Assembly: GCA_902788275.1 (NCBI GenBank)
Contig: CADAJV010000005.1
Location: 1-40,608, forward strand
Origin: an uncultured Bacteroidales bacterium
Lineage (GTDB): Bacteria > Bacteroidota > Bacteroidia > Bacteroidales > Bacteroidaceae
DNA length: 40,608 nt
Reading direction: 5' to 3'
Position numbers and translations under genes: made by a program. The first letter of the stretch is position 1. The number at the start of each line of letters is the position of its first letter. The notes below the pieces were generated by a model. The model searched no databases. It worked only from the letters and a program-made list of their open reading frames with translations, and was not told the origin of the DNA. Below, in pieces: positions 9,364 through 17,812 of this stretch.

Positions 9364-9729
9364 GATTTACAATTTATAAGGCGATGATATAGCAGTTGGC
9401 ATTAATCTGGCAATAGCTGTCATTTCATGCGACCCCATCGGTCATAGTTACTTTCATACGCCCTCCCCCCTTCGGGGTACTCCCTCGCTTTGCGAGGAAA
9501 TCCATTTCTAATTCCCCCAGAGGGGCCCCCGCTTAGAGGGGGAGCTTGCAAGCCGTTCTACCGCAAGCCGTTCTGCTTTTGATGGCAAGGAGACGGCTCC
9601 CCCTCTAAGATAGAGGGGGTGGCAGCTTGCTGCCGGGGGCGTATACAGTAACAGGTGCGTATGACTATTTCGCAGGAAGTGTAATTTGTGTCAACATCTA
9701 CATTGCTGTAATTTACAATTTGGTAAATC
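9364..9729. mobile_element. MITE-like palindromic intergenic element
   Basis: The 420-bp spacer between the permease and rbfA holds no gene. Inner terminal inverted repeats are clear: GTTACTTTCATACGCCC from 9447 matches the complement of GGGCGTATACAGTAAC ending at 9652. Weaker inverted similarity extends outward to about 9364 and 9729 (GATTTAC ends, GTTGNCA, TNTCATNCG). The centre has CCCCCTCTAAG and AGAGGGGG blocks that can fold. A half copy lies at 5763-5940. There is no transposase, so if mobile it would need one in trans; it could also be a non-mobile extragenic palindrome. Confidence 0.55.
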
Positions 9730-9773
9730 AGCGGACGATAAGATAACTCTTTGTTAACTTGTCAACTCGTCAA

Positions 9774-10109
9774 CTATTTTTTCAGCAGCTCATCGATGCG
9801 CTCCATCTGGTCAATGGTGTCGTCAACAAAGAAGCGCAGTTCGGGAATGATGCGCAGCTGATAGCGCAGGCGCTGGCCGAGGTCGTAGCGCACGGTGCGA
9901 ATGTTGGTTGTCACGTTGTTGACTATCTCCTGCGCCTTGGCAGAGGGGAAGACGCTGAGATAGACGTTGCAGTAGCTGAGGTCTGGCGACACGCGGCAGC
10001 CGCTAACGGTTACCATCACGCCGTGCAGTCCCTTGGCCTGGACGAGAAACATCTCGCCGAGCTCCTTTTGTATCAGGCGGTTTATTTTCAGTTGTCGGGT
10101 GGAGTCCAT
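9774..10109 (-). CDS. rbfA: Ribosome-binding factor A
   Basis: The product has 111 residues, the usual size. RbfA binds the pre-30S subunit and assists 16S rRNA 5'-end maturation. The KH-like fold is recognisable from the start (RQLKINRLIQKELGEMF), the VTVSGCRVSPDLSYCNVYLSVF strand region, and the closing LGQRLRYQLRIIPELRFFVDD segment, which is the most conserved part of the family. It sits 47 bp downstream of metG on the same strand and is probably cotranscribed with it. Confidence 0.95.
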   Translation of the reverse strand: MDSTRQLKINRLIQKELGEMFLVQAKGLHGVMVTVSGCRVSPDLSYCNVYLSVFPSAKAQEIVNNVTTNIRTVRYDLGQRLRYQLRIIPELRFFVDDTIDQMERIDELLKK

Positions 10110-10156
10110 GTTGTGTCAGGAGTTATGTGCGGCGCAGTCAGGCTGCGCCTTGGTGA

Positions 10157-12214
10157 TTAGCTTATCTGGCTGCCAGGCTTGACATCGCTGAGGGTGGTGG
10201 TGACCACGGCCGAGCCGTCCCAGTTGGTGGCGGAGAGTATCATACCCTCGCTCACCAGTCCGTTCTTAAACTCGCGTGGTGCAAGGTTGGCCACAAAGAG
10301 CACCTGCTTGCCTTTGAGCTGCTCAGGCTCATACCACTGGGCAATGCCGCTGACGATGGTGCGCTTCTGCATGCCGTCGTCAATGAGGAATTTGAGCAGT
10401 TTCTTCATCTTTGGCACACGCTCGCATTCCAGCACGGTGCCCACCCGGACGTCAAGCTTGAGGAAGTCGTCAAAGGCGATGTTGTCCTTCACGGGCTCCA
10501 CCTTGTACTCGGCTTCCATGTTGGCCTTGAGGGTGTCCTCCAGTTTCTTGGTCTGAGCGGCAATGACATCGTCCTCAATCTTGCTGAACAGCAGGCTGGG
10601 CTTGCCCAGCTGCTTGCCGGCGGGCAGCAGGTCGGTGCTGCCCAGCTGTTCCCAACTGAAGGTGTCCATCTGCAGCATCTCCCTGAGCCTGCGGCTGCTG
10701 AAGGGCAGGAAGGGCTCGAAGGCTATGGCCAGGTTGGCAGTGAGCTGCAGCGAGATGTTGATGATGGTCTTTACGCGCTCGGGGTCGGTCTTGATGACTT
10801 TCCAGGGCTCGCTGTCGGCAATATATTTGTTGCCTATGCGTGCCAGGTTCATGGCCTCCTTCTGCGCATCGCGGAACTTAAAGTTGTCGAGCAGGGCCTC
10901 CAGGCGGCTCTTGATGCCGTCAAACTCGCTGAGCGTCTCGCGGTCGAAGTCGTTGAGCTCGCCGCAGGGCGGCACCTGGCCGTCGTAGTATTTCTGGGTG
11001 AGCTGCAGGGCGCGGTTTACGAAGTTGCCGTACACGGCCACCAGCTCATTGTTGCATCGTGCCTGGAAGTCTGCCCAGGTAAAGTCGTTGTCCTTAGTCT
11101 CGGGGGCGTTGGCGGTGAGCACGTAGCGCAGCTCGTCCTGACGGCCGGGCAGCTCGTCCAGGTATTCGTTGAGCCATACGGCATAGTTCTTGCTGGTGGA
11201 AATCTTGTTGCCCTCCAGATTGAGAAATTCGTTGGCCGGCACATTGTCGGGCAGGATGTAGTCGCCGTGCATCTTGAGCATGGTGGGAAACACTATGCAG
11301 TGGAACACAATGTTGTCCTTGCCAATGAAGTGTACGAGGCGTGTCTCCGGATCCTTCCACCACTTCTCCCAGCTGCCCAGCTCGGGGCGCTGCTGGCAGA
11401 GTTCCACGGTGTTGGATATGTAGCCGATGGGTGCGTCAAACCATACGTAGAGCACCTTGCCCTCGGCGCCCTCCAGCGGCACGGGAATTCCCCACTCCAG
11501 GTCGCGGGTCACGGCGCGGGGCTTGAGGCCGCCGTCGAGCCATGACTTGCACTGCCCATAGACATTGGGCCTCCACTCCTTGTGCTCATTGAGAATCCAC
11601 TGCTCCAGCCAGGGCTGAGCCTTATCCAGCGGCAGATACCAGTGCTTGGTTTTGCGCTTGACCAGCGGGTTGCCCGTCTCGGCGTTGTAGGGATTGATGA
11701 GCTCCTCGGGCGAGAGGGTGGCGCCGCACTTCTCGCACTGGTCGCCGTAGGCATCGGTGTTATGGCATCGGGGGCACTCGCCCTTGATGTTGCGGTCGGT
11801 CAGGAAGTGGCCCGTCTGCTCGTCGTAGAACTGCTCGGAGGTCTGCTCCACCAGCTTGCCCTCGCTGTAGAGCTTGCTGAAGAAGTCGCTGGCCACCTTG
11901 TGGTGCGTGGCGCTGGTGGTGCGGCTATAGACGTCAAAACTGATGCCGAAGCGCTCAAACGAGTCCTTGATGAGTTTGTGATAGCGGTCCACCACCTGCT
12001 GGGTGGTGATGCCCTCCTTGCGTGCGCGGATGGTAACGGGCACTCCGTGCTCATCGCTGCCGCCCACAAAGATAACGTCCTCGCCCCTCAGACGGAGGTA
12101 GCGGGCATAGATATCCGCCGGCACATACACCCCTGCCAGATGGCCGATATGCACAGGGCCGTTGGCGTAGGGCAGGGCCGAAGTAATGGTTGTTCTCTTG
12201 AATTTGTCTGCCAT
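10157..12214 (-). CDS. metG: Methionyl-tRNA synthetase
   Basis: The product has 685 residues and charges tRNA-Met with methionine. The class I HIGH motif is exact at residues 22-25 ([11 protein letters not shown]) and the KMSKS loop is KISTS near residue 335. A zinc knuckle with two CxxC pairs (CPRC, CEKC) lies near residues 143-162. The C-terminal part from about 575 is the EMAP-II/Trbp111-like tRNA-binding domain ([18 protein letters not shown]), which makes this the long dimeric MetRS form. The start is 28 nt after its -7 box with a purine-rich AAAGGA just upstream. Confidence 0.98.
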   Translation of the reverse strand: MADKFKRTTITSALPYANGPVHIGHLAGVYVPADIYARYLRLRGEDVIFVGGSDEHGVPVTIRARKEGITTQQVVDRYHKLIKDSFERFGISFDVYSRTTSATHHKVASDFFSKLYSEGKLVEQTSEQFYDEQTGHFLTDRNIKGECPRCHNTDAYGDQCEKCGATLSPEELINPYNAETGNPLVKRKTKHWYLPLDKAQPWLEQWILNEHKEWRPNVYGQCKSWLDGGLKPRAVTRDLEWGIPVPLEGAEGKVLYVWFDAPIGYISNTVELCQQRPELGSWEKWWKDPETRLVHFIGKDNIVFHCIVFPTMLKMHGDYILPDNVPANEFLNLEGNKISTSKNYAVWLNEYLDELPGRQDELRYVLTANAPETKDNDFTWADFQARCNNELVAVYGNFVNRALQLTQKYYDGQVPPCGELNDFDRETLSEFDGIKSRLEALLDNFKFRDAQKEAMNLARIGNKYIADSEPWKVIKTDPERVKTIINISLQLTANLAIAFEPFLPFSSRRLREMLQMDTFSWEQLGSTDLLPAGKQLGKPSLLFSKIEDDVIAAQTKKLEDTLKANMEAEYKVEPVKDNIAFDDFLKLDVRVGTVLECERVPKMKKLLKFLIDDGMQKRTIVSGIAQWYEPEQLKGKQVLFVANLAPREFKNGLVSEGMILSATNWDGSAVVTTTLSDVKPGSQIS

Positions 12215-12242
12215 ATTTTCCTTTGTAAGATATATTTAGCTG

Positions 12243-12250
12243 CAAAGGTA
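12243..12250 (-). promoter_or_regulatory. -7 promoter box of metG
   Basis: TACCTTTG on the minus strand fits TAnnTTTG and predicts a leader of about 25 nt. I see no good -33 box. Confidence 0.55.
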
Positions 12251-12262
12251 CACAAAAGTTGG

Positions 12263-12549
12263 GAGTTAAGAGTTAGGAGACAGGAAAATTTGAAAAACTT
12301 CAAAAAACTAACTATGGAGATATAAGGAGAAAAAAGGAGTTATAAGGAGAAAAAGGACGACAGTCATTCCGGACTTGGCTAAACCTCCAACCTCCAACCT
12401 CAAATCCCAAATAATACTTGTTTTCGTTCTTTTAGTCTTTTTGTTTTCTTTTCGGAATCACCAAAATTTCTGATAGATTTCTGATAATTTCTTTCAGTGC
12501 CACCTCCGAACTTGGTAAAAATTTCAATTTTCAATTTTCAATTTTCAAA
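12263..12549. repeat. Repeat-rich spacer between metG and the acyltransferase gene
   Basis: The spacer has no gene. It contains heptanucleotide runs of different sequence: GAGTTAA/GAGTTAG (12263-12283), AACCTCC (12382-12401) and TCAATTT (12522-12549), a roughly 20-bp repeat ATAAGGAGAAAAAAGGAGTT near 12322-12356, and one copy of the dispersed word CCGGACTTGG (12369-12378). Confidence 0.7.
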
Positions 12550-12567
12550 TATTTATCAGTTTATGCG

Positions 12568-12575
12568 TAATTTTG
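12568..12575 (+). promoter_or_regulatory. -7 promoter box of the acyltransferase gene
   Basis: TAATTTTG fits TAnnTTTG. It ends only 10 nt before the start codon, predicting a leader of about 4 to 7 nt. Confidence 0.5.
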
Positions 12576-12585
12576 CGGCGCAAAT

Positions 12586-13593
12586 ATGAAGAAGCGCAAT
12601 CATACGTTCGATTTTCTGTGCGGCCTGTGCATCGTGAGGATGGTGATGCTCCACACGTTTCAGTACACCGGATTTACCGTACAGCCCTGGTGGAAGGAGC
12701 TCATGGACTGGAGCTTCTACCTTATGTGCTTCTTCTTCTTCAAGGCCGGCTATTTCAACCGCACCACGTCGGGCCCCACGCTGCCCTACCTGTGGGACCG
12801 CACCAAGCGCCTGCTCATTCCCTACATCACCTGCGGCCTCATAGGCAACGTGCTCTTCTGGCTCTTCATGTGGCTGCTGGAGGGCGAGTACACGCGCAAC
12901 CCCATCCGCTTCCTCTGGATACACGTCTATAAGGTGAGCGACTTCTATGGCAATGCTGCCATGTGGTTTCTCTTCTCCTTTTATATAATGTATATAGCCG
13001 TCCACTTCATAGGCAGGGTGAGGTGGCTAAAATGGCTGTCGCTGGCCTTCCCCTTCCTCAGCTACTGGCTGTGGCGCGAGGGCAACCCGCTGTGGATGAA
13101 CCTCAACAATGTGCTCATGGGCACCTTCTTCTTCTACCTCGGCCACTGGTGGCGCCTGCTCACGGCCCGCACCGGACGGCGCACCGAGTTCGTCATCTCA
13201 GTGGTGATGCTCGCCCTCTTTGCCGTAGGCAACGTAGAGTGGCACGGAGTCTATACCATGCACTCCAACCTCTTTACCGGCAATCCCTGGGGCGCAGTCA
13301 TCAACACCGTGCTCGTGGTGTGCGGACTGAGCGGCCTCTTCCTTTCCGTCAGGCTGCCACGCGTACCACTGATAGGATACATTGGCGAGCACTCCATGGT
13401 CTATTTCGTGCTCCACTTCCCGGTGCTCTACGCCTACCGCAACATAGCGCTGCTCAACCATATCTCCGTTCGCGGCAGCTGGGCCGACGCAGTGCTGATG
13501 CTCCTCATAGTGTTTGCCTTCTGCACCCTTGTTGTGCCGTGGTTTGAGCGAGTGCCGCTGCTCAGTGGGCGATGGCCCAAGGCACCCAGATAG
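12586..13593 (+). CDS. Acyltransferase family 3 integral membrane protein
   Basis: The product has 335 residues and about ten hydrophobic segments. It opens with the family pattern: a short basic N-terminus, FDFLCGLCIVRMVMLHTF with the aspartate and the histidine expected for acyltransferase-3 enzymes, then FYLMCFFFFKAGYF and TKRLLIPYITCG. Family members transfer acetyl or succinyl groups to glycans, lipids or peptidoglycan at the membrane. The substrate here cannot be told. It stands alone between repeat-rich spacers, so context gives no help. The start is supported by the conserved N-terminal motif immediately following it. Confidence 0.8.
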   Translation: MKKRNHTFDFLCGLCIVRMVMLHTFQYTGFTVQPWWKELMDWSFYLMCFFFFKAGYFNRTTSGPTLPYLWDRTKRLLIPYITCGLIGNVLFWLFMWLLEGEYTRNPIRFLWIHVYKVSDFYGNAAMWFLFSFYIMYIAVHFIGRVRWLKWLSLAFPFLSYWLWREGNPLWMNLNNVLMGTFFFYLGHWWRLLTARTGRRTEFVISVVMLALFAVGNVEWHGVYTMHSNLFTGNPWGAVINTVLVVCGLSGLFLSVRLPRVPLIGYIGEHSMVYFVLHFPVLYAYRNIALLNHISVRGSWADAVLMLLIVFAFCTLVVPWFERVPLLSGRWPKAPR

Positions 13594-13691
13594 GGGCAGG
13601 AGCGTTAAATGGCGAAAAATAGGCTTTTAAGGCTTTTTTTTGGCCAAAAACGGAAAAAAGTATGAAAAAAGTTGAAATTTCCTATAAAATA

Positions 13692-13723
13692 TTTGGAGGT
13701 AATAATTGATATTGCGATATTTG
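13692..13723 (+). promoter_or_regulatory. Promoter of the HU gene
   Basis: A -33 box TTTG (13692-13695) and a -7 box GATATTTG (13716-13723, one mismatch to TAnnTTTG) are spaced by 20 bp. The predicted leader is about 65 nt. Confidence 0.5.
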
Positions 13724-13792
13724 CATAAGTTTATTGACGTAATAACGGAAAAACATACTATTAACCAACCATTAAAATCTTAATTAAACACT

Positions 13793-14056
13793 ATGACAAA
13801 GACAGAATTGATCGCAGCAATCGCTGCAGGCGCAGGCATCTCTAAGGCTGCTGCAAAGAAGGCTCTTGACACCACCACCGCCACCATCGCAGGTGCTGTT
13901 AAGAAGGGTGACAAGGTTGCTCTCGTTGGTTTCGGCACATTCAGCACCACCGTGCGTAAGGGCCGCACTGGCGTTAACCCCGCCACCGGTGCCAAGATTA
14001 AGATTGCCGCCAAGAAGGTGGTTAAGTTCAAGGCTTCTGCCGCTATCCTCGGCTAA
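13793..14056 (+). CDS. hup: HU family DNA-binding protein
   Basis: The product has 87 residues, close to the 90 usual for HU. It bends and compacts DNA as a dimer. The helical dimerisation half (TKTELIAAIAAGAGISKAAAKKALD) is followed by the VALVGFGTFSTTVRKGRTGVNPATGAKIKI region, which includes the DNA-embracing beta arm with its proline. It is monocistronic, with its own promoter and terminator. Codon use is strongly biased (GCT, AAG, ACC), as for a highly expressed gene. Confidence 0.97.
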   Translation: MTKTELIAAIAAGAGISKAAAKKALDTTTATIAGAVKKGDKVALVGFGTFSTTVRKGRTGVNPATGAKIKIAAKKVVKFKASAAILG

Positions 14057-14088
14057 TCCCTGACAGAGATCTTTCAAGTCTGATAACA

Positions 14089-14126
14089 GCCCCCACGAAG
14101 TTCCGTGCTTCGCGGGGACTTTTTTT
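14089..14126 (+). terminator. Intrinsic terminator of the HU gene
   Basis: CCCCCACGAAG pairs with CTTCGCGGGG with one mismatch, and seven T follow. It lies 33 bp after the stop codon. Confidence 0.85.
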
Positions 14127-14144
14127 GTAACATCGAGAGCGCAC

Positions 14145-14534
14145 AGTTTACAGTTTACGGTTTACGGTTTACAGTTTACGGTTTACGGTTTACAGTTTAC
14201 GGTTTACGGTTTACCGGACTTGGCGTCTATAACCACTAACCTATAACCTATAACCATTCATTCAATAGTCATGACTAACGGCTTAACTTCTTAACTACTT
14301 AACTTCTTAACTACTAAAACGTTTACAGTTTACAGTTTACGGTTTACCGGACTTGGTGTCTATAACCACTAGCCTATAACCTATAACCAGTTGATAATTG
14401 AAAGTTGATAATTGAGAATTAGGTTTCCGGACTTGGCTTCTATAACCTATAACCAATAACCTATAACCTTTTATCTATAACCAATAACCAATAACCTATA
14501 ACCTTTTATTTATAACCTATAACCTTTCATTCTA
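14145..14534. repeat. Heptanucleotide repeat spacer with three CCGGACTTGG words
   Basis: This gene-free stretch is built from 7-bp units: CGGTTTA/CAGTTTA (14145-14213), CTATAAC with variants CACTAAC, CAATAAC and CTTTTAT (14229-14256 and 14440-14534), and GTTGATA/ATTGAAA. An 8-bp TTAACTAC run lies at 14283-14316. CCGGACTTGG occurs at 14214, 14347 and 14427, each time leading a CTATAAC run. Confidence 0.85.
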
Positions 14535-14550
14535 ATCCCAAGGAAACGAG

Positions 14551-14703
14551 AACTAAGAGCCTTGAAACCAAATCTAAGAGCCTTGAAACGCAATCTAAAA
14601 GCCTTGAAAATGACGGCTCGAGGCTCTTAGATTTTTTTTCCACGGAGTTAGTTTCTTTTTCCACGGAGTTAAAATTTTTTTCAAGGCTCTCAGATAAAAA
14701 TTT
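14551..14703. terminator. Terminator-like array with three left arms and two right arms
   Basis: Three tandem copies of CTAAGAGCCTTG or CTAAAAGCCTTG (14553-14606) are followed by the inverse GAGGCTCTTAGAT with eight T (14619-14639), two CCACGGAGTTA units with T-rich tails (14640-14677), and a second inverse CAAGGCTCTCAGAT (14682-14695). No gene ends here on the plus strand other than the distant HU gene, so its role is unclear. Confidence 0.6.
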
Positions 14704-14726
14704 AAGAATAACGTTACGTTTTTAGG

Positions 14727-14945
14727 TGTAACAAATGTAACAAATGTAACAAATGTAACATATGTAACAGGTAACATTATAAAAAGAAATATTTTCCCTA
14801 AATTAAAATTTTTATCTCCTTGAAAATCAAAGAGATACCTTTGTTTCAAATTATATATTAATAATATATAATTCTATAGGATAGCCTACGGCAATTATAA
14901 GGATATGTAACATTTTTAGGTGTTACATTTGTTACATTTGTTACA
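14727..14945. repeat. Two 9-bp tandem arrays in inverted orientation
   Basis: GTAACAAAT repeats about four times at 14727-14770, and the inverse GTTACATTT repeats at 14921-14945. Both arrays are preceded by a directly repeated TTTTTAGGTGT word. Together they could form a long hairpin around an AT-rich 150-bp centre. No gene is supported between 14127 and 15096. Confidence 0.75.
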
Positions 14946-15096
14946 CTTTTTACTCTGCATCGTCGGGTTGGTCGCCCTTGGGGTTGATGAGTAACTTTTA
15001 GCTGGGAGCAAAAAAATGGAGTATTGCAACGAGCAATCCTCCATAGTGTTTTTCTGTGTAGGGTGGTGTTTCCTGCTTTCAGTTGCGGCAGGTGAT

Positions 15097-16143
15097 TCAT
15101 TTGCCGAAGCTCTCGCGGCGCAGGGGATAGTTGCCGCGCTGTGCCTCGAAGGTGTCGGGGTTTGCCTTGAGGCGCGCCGTGTCGAGCAGTGGGTCGTAAA
15201 GGGTGAGGGCATCCCTGACGGCATCGCCGCTGGGCTGCACGTCGGCAGGCAGCGACGGTGGTGCGGTGAGGGCGAGAAACTTCTCCTCGTCGTCTATGGC
15301 GATGCCGAAGTGGCGGCAGACGGCCCTCAGTGCCATGCGGGTGGCGTTGCTCTTGCCGTCGGCGGAGTATCCGGCTATGTGCGGCGTGGCTATGAATGCC
15401 TTGCTCAGCAGCTCCTGGTTGATGCGGGGCTCGCCCTCCCAGGTGTCGATGACCATCTGGCTCACCAGCCCTTCGCTGTAGGCGCGCAGCAGTGCCTGCT
15501 CGTCCACCACTCCGCCCCGTGCGGCATTGATGATGAGGGGCTTGCGCCTGAGCGAGGCGAAGAAGGCCTGATTGGCCAGGTGCATGGTTGGGTGGGGCCC
15601 CTCGGCTGTCAGCGGGGTGTGGAAGGTGATGATGTCGCACTGCTTGGCAATCTCCTGCAACGAGACAAAAGTCTCTCCCGGGATGGGGCTGGTTTCCTCC
15701 AGCGGCGGGTCGTTGAGCAGCACGCGGCAGCCAATGGCCTCCACGGCCTGGCGCACGGCCTTGCCCACGTGGCCGTAGCCGACTATGCCGACGGTGGGTG
15801 CCGGGGCGGTGTCGGGGGCTTGCAGTATTGCGTTCCTCACATACTGCGCCACGGAGGTGGCGTTGCAGCCCGGACAGTTGGTCCACGCTATGCCGCGACG
15901 CTGCAGGCAGTCCGTGTCGAGGTGGTCGTAGCCGATGGTGGCCGTGGCAATAAACTTGACGCGGCTGTCGGCGCCCGGCAGGGCTTCGTTGCAACGGGTG
16001 CGGGTGCGGATGATGAGGGCGTCGGCTTCGGCCAGCTGCCTGCTGCCGGCAAAGGCGTTGCCGGGCAGGTAATCCACATGGCCCAGCAACCACTCGGCGG
16101 CAGCCTTTATGTAGGGAATCTTGTCGTCAATCAGCACTTTCAT
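15097..16143 (-). CDS. pdxB: 4-phosphoerythronate dehydrogenase (PdxB)
   Basis: The product has 348 residues. It oxidises 4-phosphoerythronate in the DXP-dependent pathway to pyridoxal phosphate. The N-terminus MKVLIDDKIPYIKAAAEWL and the TATIGYDHLD and NCPGCNATSVAQYV motifs are PdxB-specific within the D-2-hydroxyacid dehydrogenases. The NAD Rossmann motif is GIVGYGHVGKAV (about 118-129), and the catalytic Arg, Glu and His are visible in NAARGGVVDE, TWEGEPRIN and TPHIAGYS. The C-terminal dimerisation domain is present (ALTLYDPLLDT). The start lies 4 nt after a -7 box, suggesting a leaderless message. It is divergent from the DUF4254 gene. Confidence 0.95.
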   Translation of the reverse strand: MKVLIDDKIPYIKAAAEWLLGHVDYLPGNAFAGSRQLAEADALIIRTRTRCNEALPGADSRVKFIATATIGYDHLDTDCLQRRGIAWTNCPGCNATSVAQYVRNAILQAPDTAPAPTVGIVGYGHVGKAVRQAVEAIGCRVLLNDPPLEETSPIPGETFVSLQEIAKQCDIITFHTPLTAEGPHPTMHLANQAFFASLRRKPLIINAARGGVVDEQALLRAYSEGLVSQMVIDTWEGEPRINQELLSKAFIATPHIAGYSADGKSNATRMALRAVCRHFGIAIDDEEKFLALTAPPSLPADVQPSGDAVRDALTLYDPLLDTARLKANPDTFEAQRGNYPLRRESFGK

Positions 16144-16147
16144 GCCG

Positions 16148-16155
16148 CAAAAGTA
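16148..16155 (-). promoter_or_regulatory. -7 promoter box of pdxB, adjacent to the start codon
   Basis: TACTTTTG on the minus strand is followed by only four bases before the ATG at 16143. If used, transcription would start at or within one base of the start codon. Confidence 0.5.
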
Positions 16156-16198
16156 ATAAAATAAGGAGTAAGGAGTAAGGAGAAAGGAGAAAAAGTCT

Positions 16199-16206
16199 TA
16201 TATTTG
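16199..16206 (+). promoter_or_regulatory. -7 promoter box of the DUF4254 gene
   Basis: TATATTTG fits TAnnTTTG and lies 21 nt before the ATG at 16228. The DNA between this box and the divergent pdxB box contains four heptads of AAGGAGT/AAGGAGA and no TTTG -33 box. Confidence 0.5.
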
Positions 16207-16227
16207 CCGAATAAAATCAGAAAAACT

Positions 16228-16833
16228 ATGGAATTTGTAAAGCTCTGCCAGCCCATCTTCGAGGCTGCCATCCGCGACTACCACGTCACCGACAATGTTG
16301 ACACCCCCATCAGCAATCCCTATCCCCAGGGGCAGATAGAGCATGACCTCTACCTGAAATGCTGGATTGACACCGTGCAGTGGCATTTCGAGGACATCAT
16401 CCGTGACCCCGCCATCGACCCCGCCGCAGCTCTGGTGCTCAAGCGCCGCATCGACAAGAGCAATCAGGACCGCACAGACCTGGTGGAGCGCATCGACAGC
16501 TATTTCCTCACCGTCTATCGCGACGTGAAGCCGGCACCCGATGCCACCATCAACACAGAGTCGCCGGCATGGGCCATCGACCGCCTGAGCATCCTTGCAC
16601 TTAAGATCTACCACATGCGCCTGGAGGCTGAGCGCTCCGATGCCTCCGATGAGCACCGCGAGAAATGCGGCGCCAAGCTGAGGGTGCTGCTGGAGCAGCA
16701 GCGCGACCTCTCGCAGGCCATCACCCAGCTGCTGGACGACATCGCCGCAGGCCGCAAGTATATGAAGGTGTATAAGCAGATGAAGATGTATAACGACACC
16801 GACACCAACCCCGTGCTCTACGCGAAAAAGTAA
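16228..16833 (+). CDS. DUF4254 family protein
   Basis: The product has 201 residues from the ATG at 16228. An ATG at 16204 is in frame but overlaps the -7 box, so 16228 is preferred, beginning MEFVKLCQPIFEAAIRDYH. The motifs NPYPQGQIEHDLYLKCWIDT, VQWHFEDIIRDPAIDP, LKRRIDKSNQDRTDLVE and IDSYFL are typical of DUF4254, a Bacteroidetes-rich family of unknown function that I recall near lipopolysaccharide glycosyltransferase genes. The protein is mostly helical with no signal peptide. No sugar-related gene is adjacent here. Confidence 0.88.
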   Translation: MEFVKLCQPIFEAAIRDYHVTDNVDTPISNPYPQGQIEHDLYLKCWIDTVQWHFEDIIRDPAIDPAAALVLKRRIDKSNQDRTDLVERIDSYFLTVYRDVKPAPDATINTESPAWAIDRLSILALKIYHMRLEAERSDASDEHREKCGAKLRVLLEQQRDLSQAITQLLDDIAAGRKYMKVYKQMKMYNDTDTNPVLYAKK

Positions 16834-16835
16834 AT

Positions 16836-17350
16836 TAATTAGAATTGAAGAACTAAATTAGAATTGAAGAATTTAAGGATTGAAGAACTGAAAATATCCA
16901 TTAGAACTGAAGAATTTAAGAACTGAAGAATTGAAGTTCTTCTTCCATTTTTCAATCTTTTGACTGTTTACGAGTAATTATAGCATACAATCGCAGAGCC
17001 CAGTCACCTCGGCTGGGCTCTGCTTCTGTCTATTGCTTTCATGATAAAAGAATGTCCAAGAAACTACGAATTAAACGAATTATAAAATATCTGTGTGATC
17101 TGCACTCATCTGCGAAATCTGCGTGCCGCGAGGCAGCAAACTTCAAATTTCAAATAATAATAAGTCTATTCGTATGATTCGTGAGATTCGTGTTCAAAAA
17201 AATACTACTAATTATACGAAAACATCTGTGTGATCTGTGAAATCTGTGTGACCTTTGTTCAGTCAAGAGTCAGGGCGGCGTCCTACACCTTATTTATATA
17301 TATTATAGCGGTTCGCCATTGGGAGGTAGGCCTCCTTCTGGCGGAACGCT
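16836..17350. repeat. Gene-free spacer with GAATTGAAGAA repeats and two hairpins
   Basis: Imperfect ATTAGAATTGAAGAA units occupy 16836-16940. A perfect hairpin GCAGAGCCCAG/CTGGGCTCTGC (16993-17023), followed by a T-rich stretch, may terminate the DUF4254 transcript. AAATCTGCGTGCCGCGAGGC at 17115-17134 recurs exactly at 23203-23222. A second, longer imperfect hairpin spans 17307-17350 (GCGGTTCGCCA against TGGCGGAACGC, with an inner GGAGG/CCTCC stem). Confidence 0.65.
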
Positions 17351-17370
17351 TAAACTCTCATCTCACACAG

Positions 17371-17595
17371 ATGACACACACAATATCCGCTCTATCCGAA
17401 TAATCTGTGGTTAAAAAAAACGCGGATCTAACGGATTAACACGGATATGATATGACACACACAATATCCGTTCTATCCGAATAATCCGTGGTTAAAAAAC
17501 ACGGATCTAACGGATTAACACGGATATGACATGACACACACAATATCTGTTCTATCCGAATAATCCGTGGTTAAATAACCAAGATCTAACGGATT
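17371..17595. repeat. Three tandem units of about 80 bp
   Basis: Units start at 17371, 17452 and 17531 and are about 81, 79 and 65 bp long. Each begins ATGACACACACAATATC, contains TCTATCCGAATAATC and GTGGTTAAA, and ends near GATCTAACGGATT. Within each unit ATCCGTGGTTAAAAAACACGG resembles an interrupted palindrome. The words CACGGAT and ACGGATT also appear near 26571-26640. Confidence 0.85.
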
Positions 17596-17781
17596 CAATT
17601 TTCAAACAATTAGGAGTCAAGCCCCCTGGCGCCAGTGTTCTCCCCTTGAGGGGGAGTCAGAGGGGGCTCGGGTTTCATTGTTTGCCAAAAAGGAATCCCG
17701 CTTGCTGGCTTTTTTGCCACATTTACATAGCATTATTTTGTCCTTGTCGGATTTATTGCTAATTTTTTTTATATGATAATC

Positions 17782-17812
17782 CTTGTTACATTGCGGAGAT
17801 TTCTTAATTTTG
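17782..17812 (+). promoter_or_regulatory. Promoter of the repetitive surface protein gene
   Basis: A -33-like CTTG (17782-17785) and a -7 box TAATTTTG (17805-17812) are spaced by 19 bp. The predicted leader is about 105 nt and contains a possible 12-codon reading frame beginning GTG at 17854 and ending at 17892, after GAGGAGAA. Confidence 0.6.

Noticed and set aside
14145-14213. Telomere-like CGGTTTA repeats as a possible replicon end
   Set aside because: The same heptads recur at other internal sites together with unrelated heptads. The window is continuous chromosomal DNA.
14858-16164. Long open frames overlapping pdxB on both strands (14858-16093 minus, 15016-16164 plus)
   Set aside because: Both are shadows of the clearly recognised pdxB frame. 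The minus one is Arg/Pro/His-rich frame noise.
17371-17595. CRISPR array candidate
   Set aside because: The 80-bp units are near-identical throughout, with no repeat-spacer alternation and no cas genes nearby.
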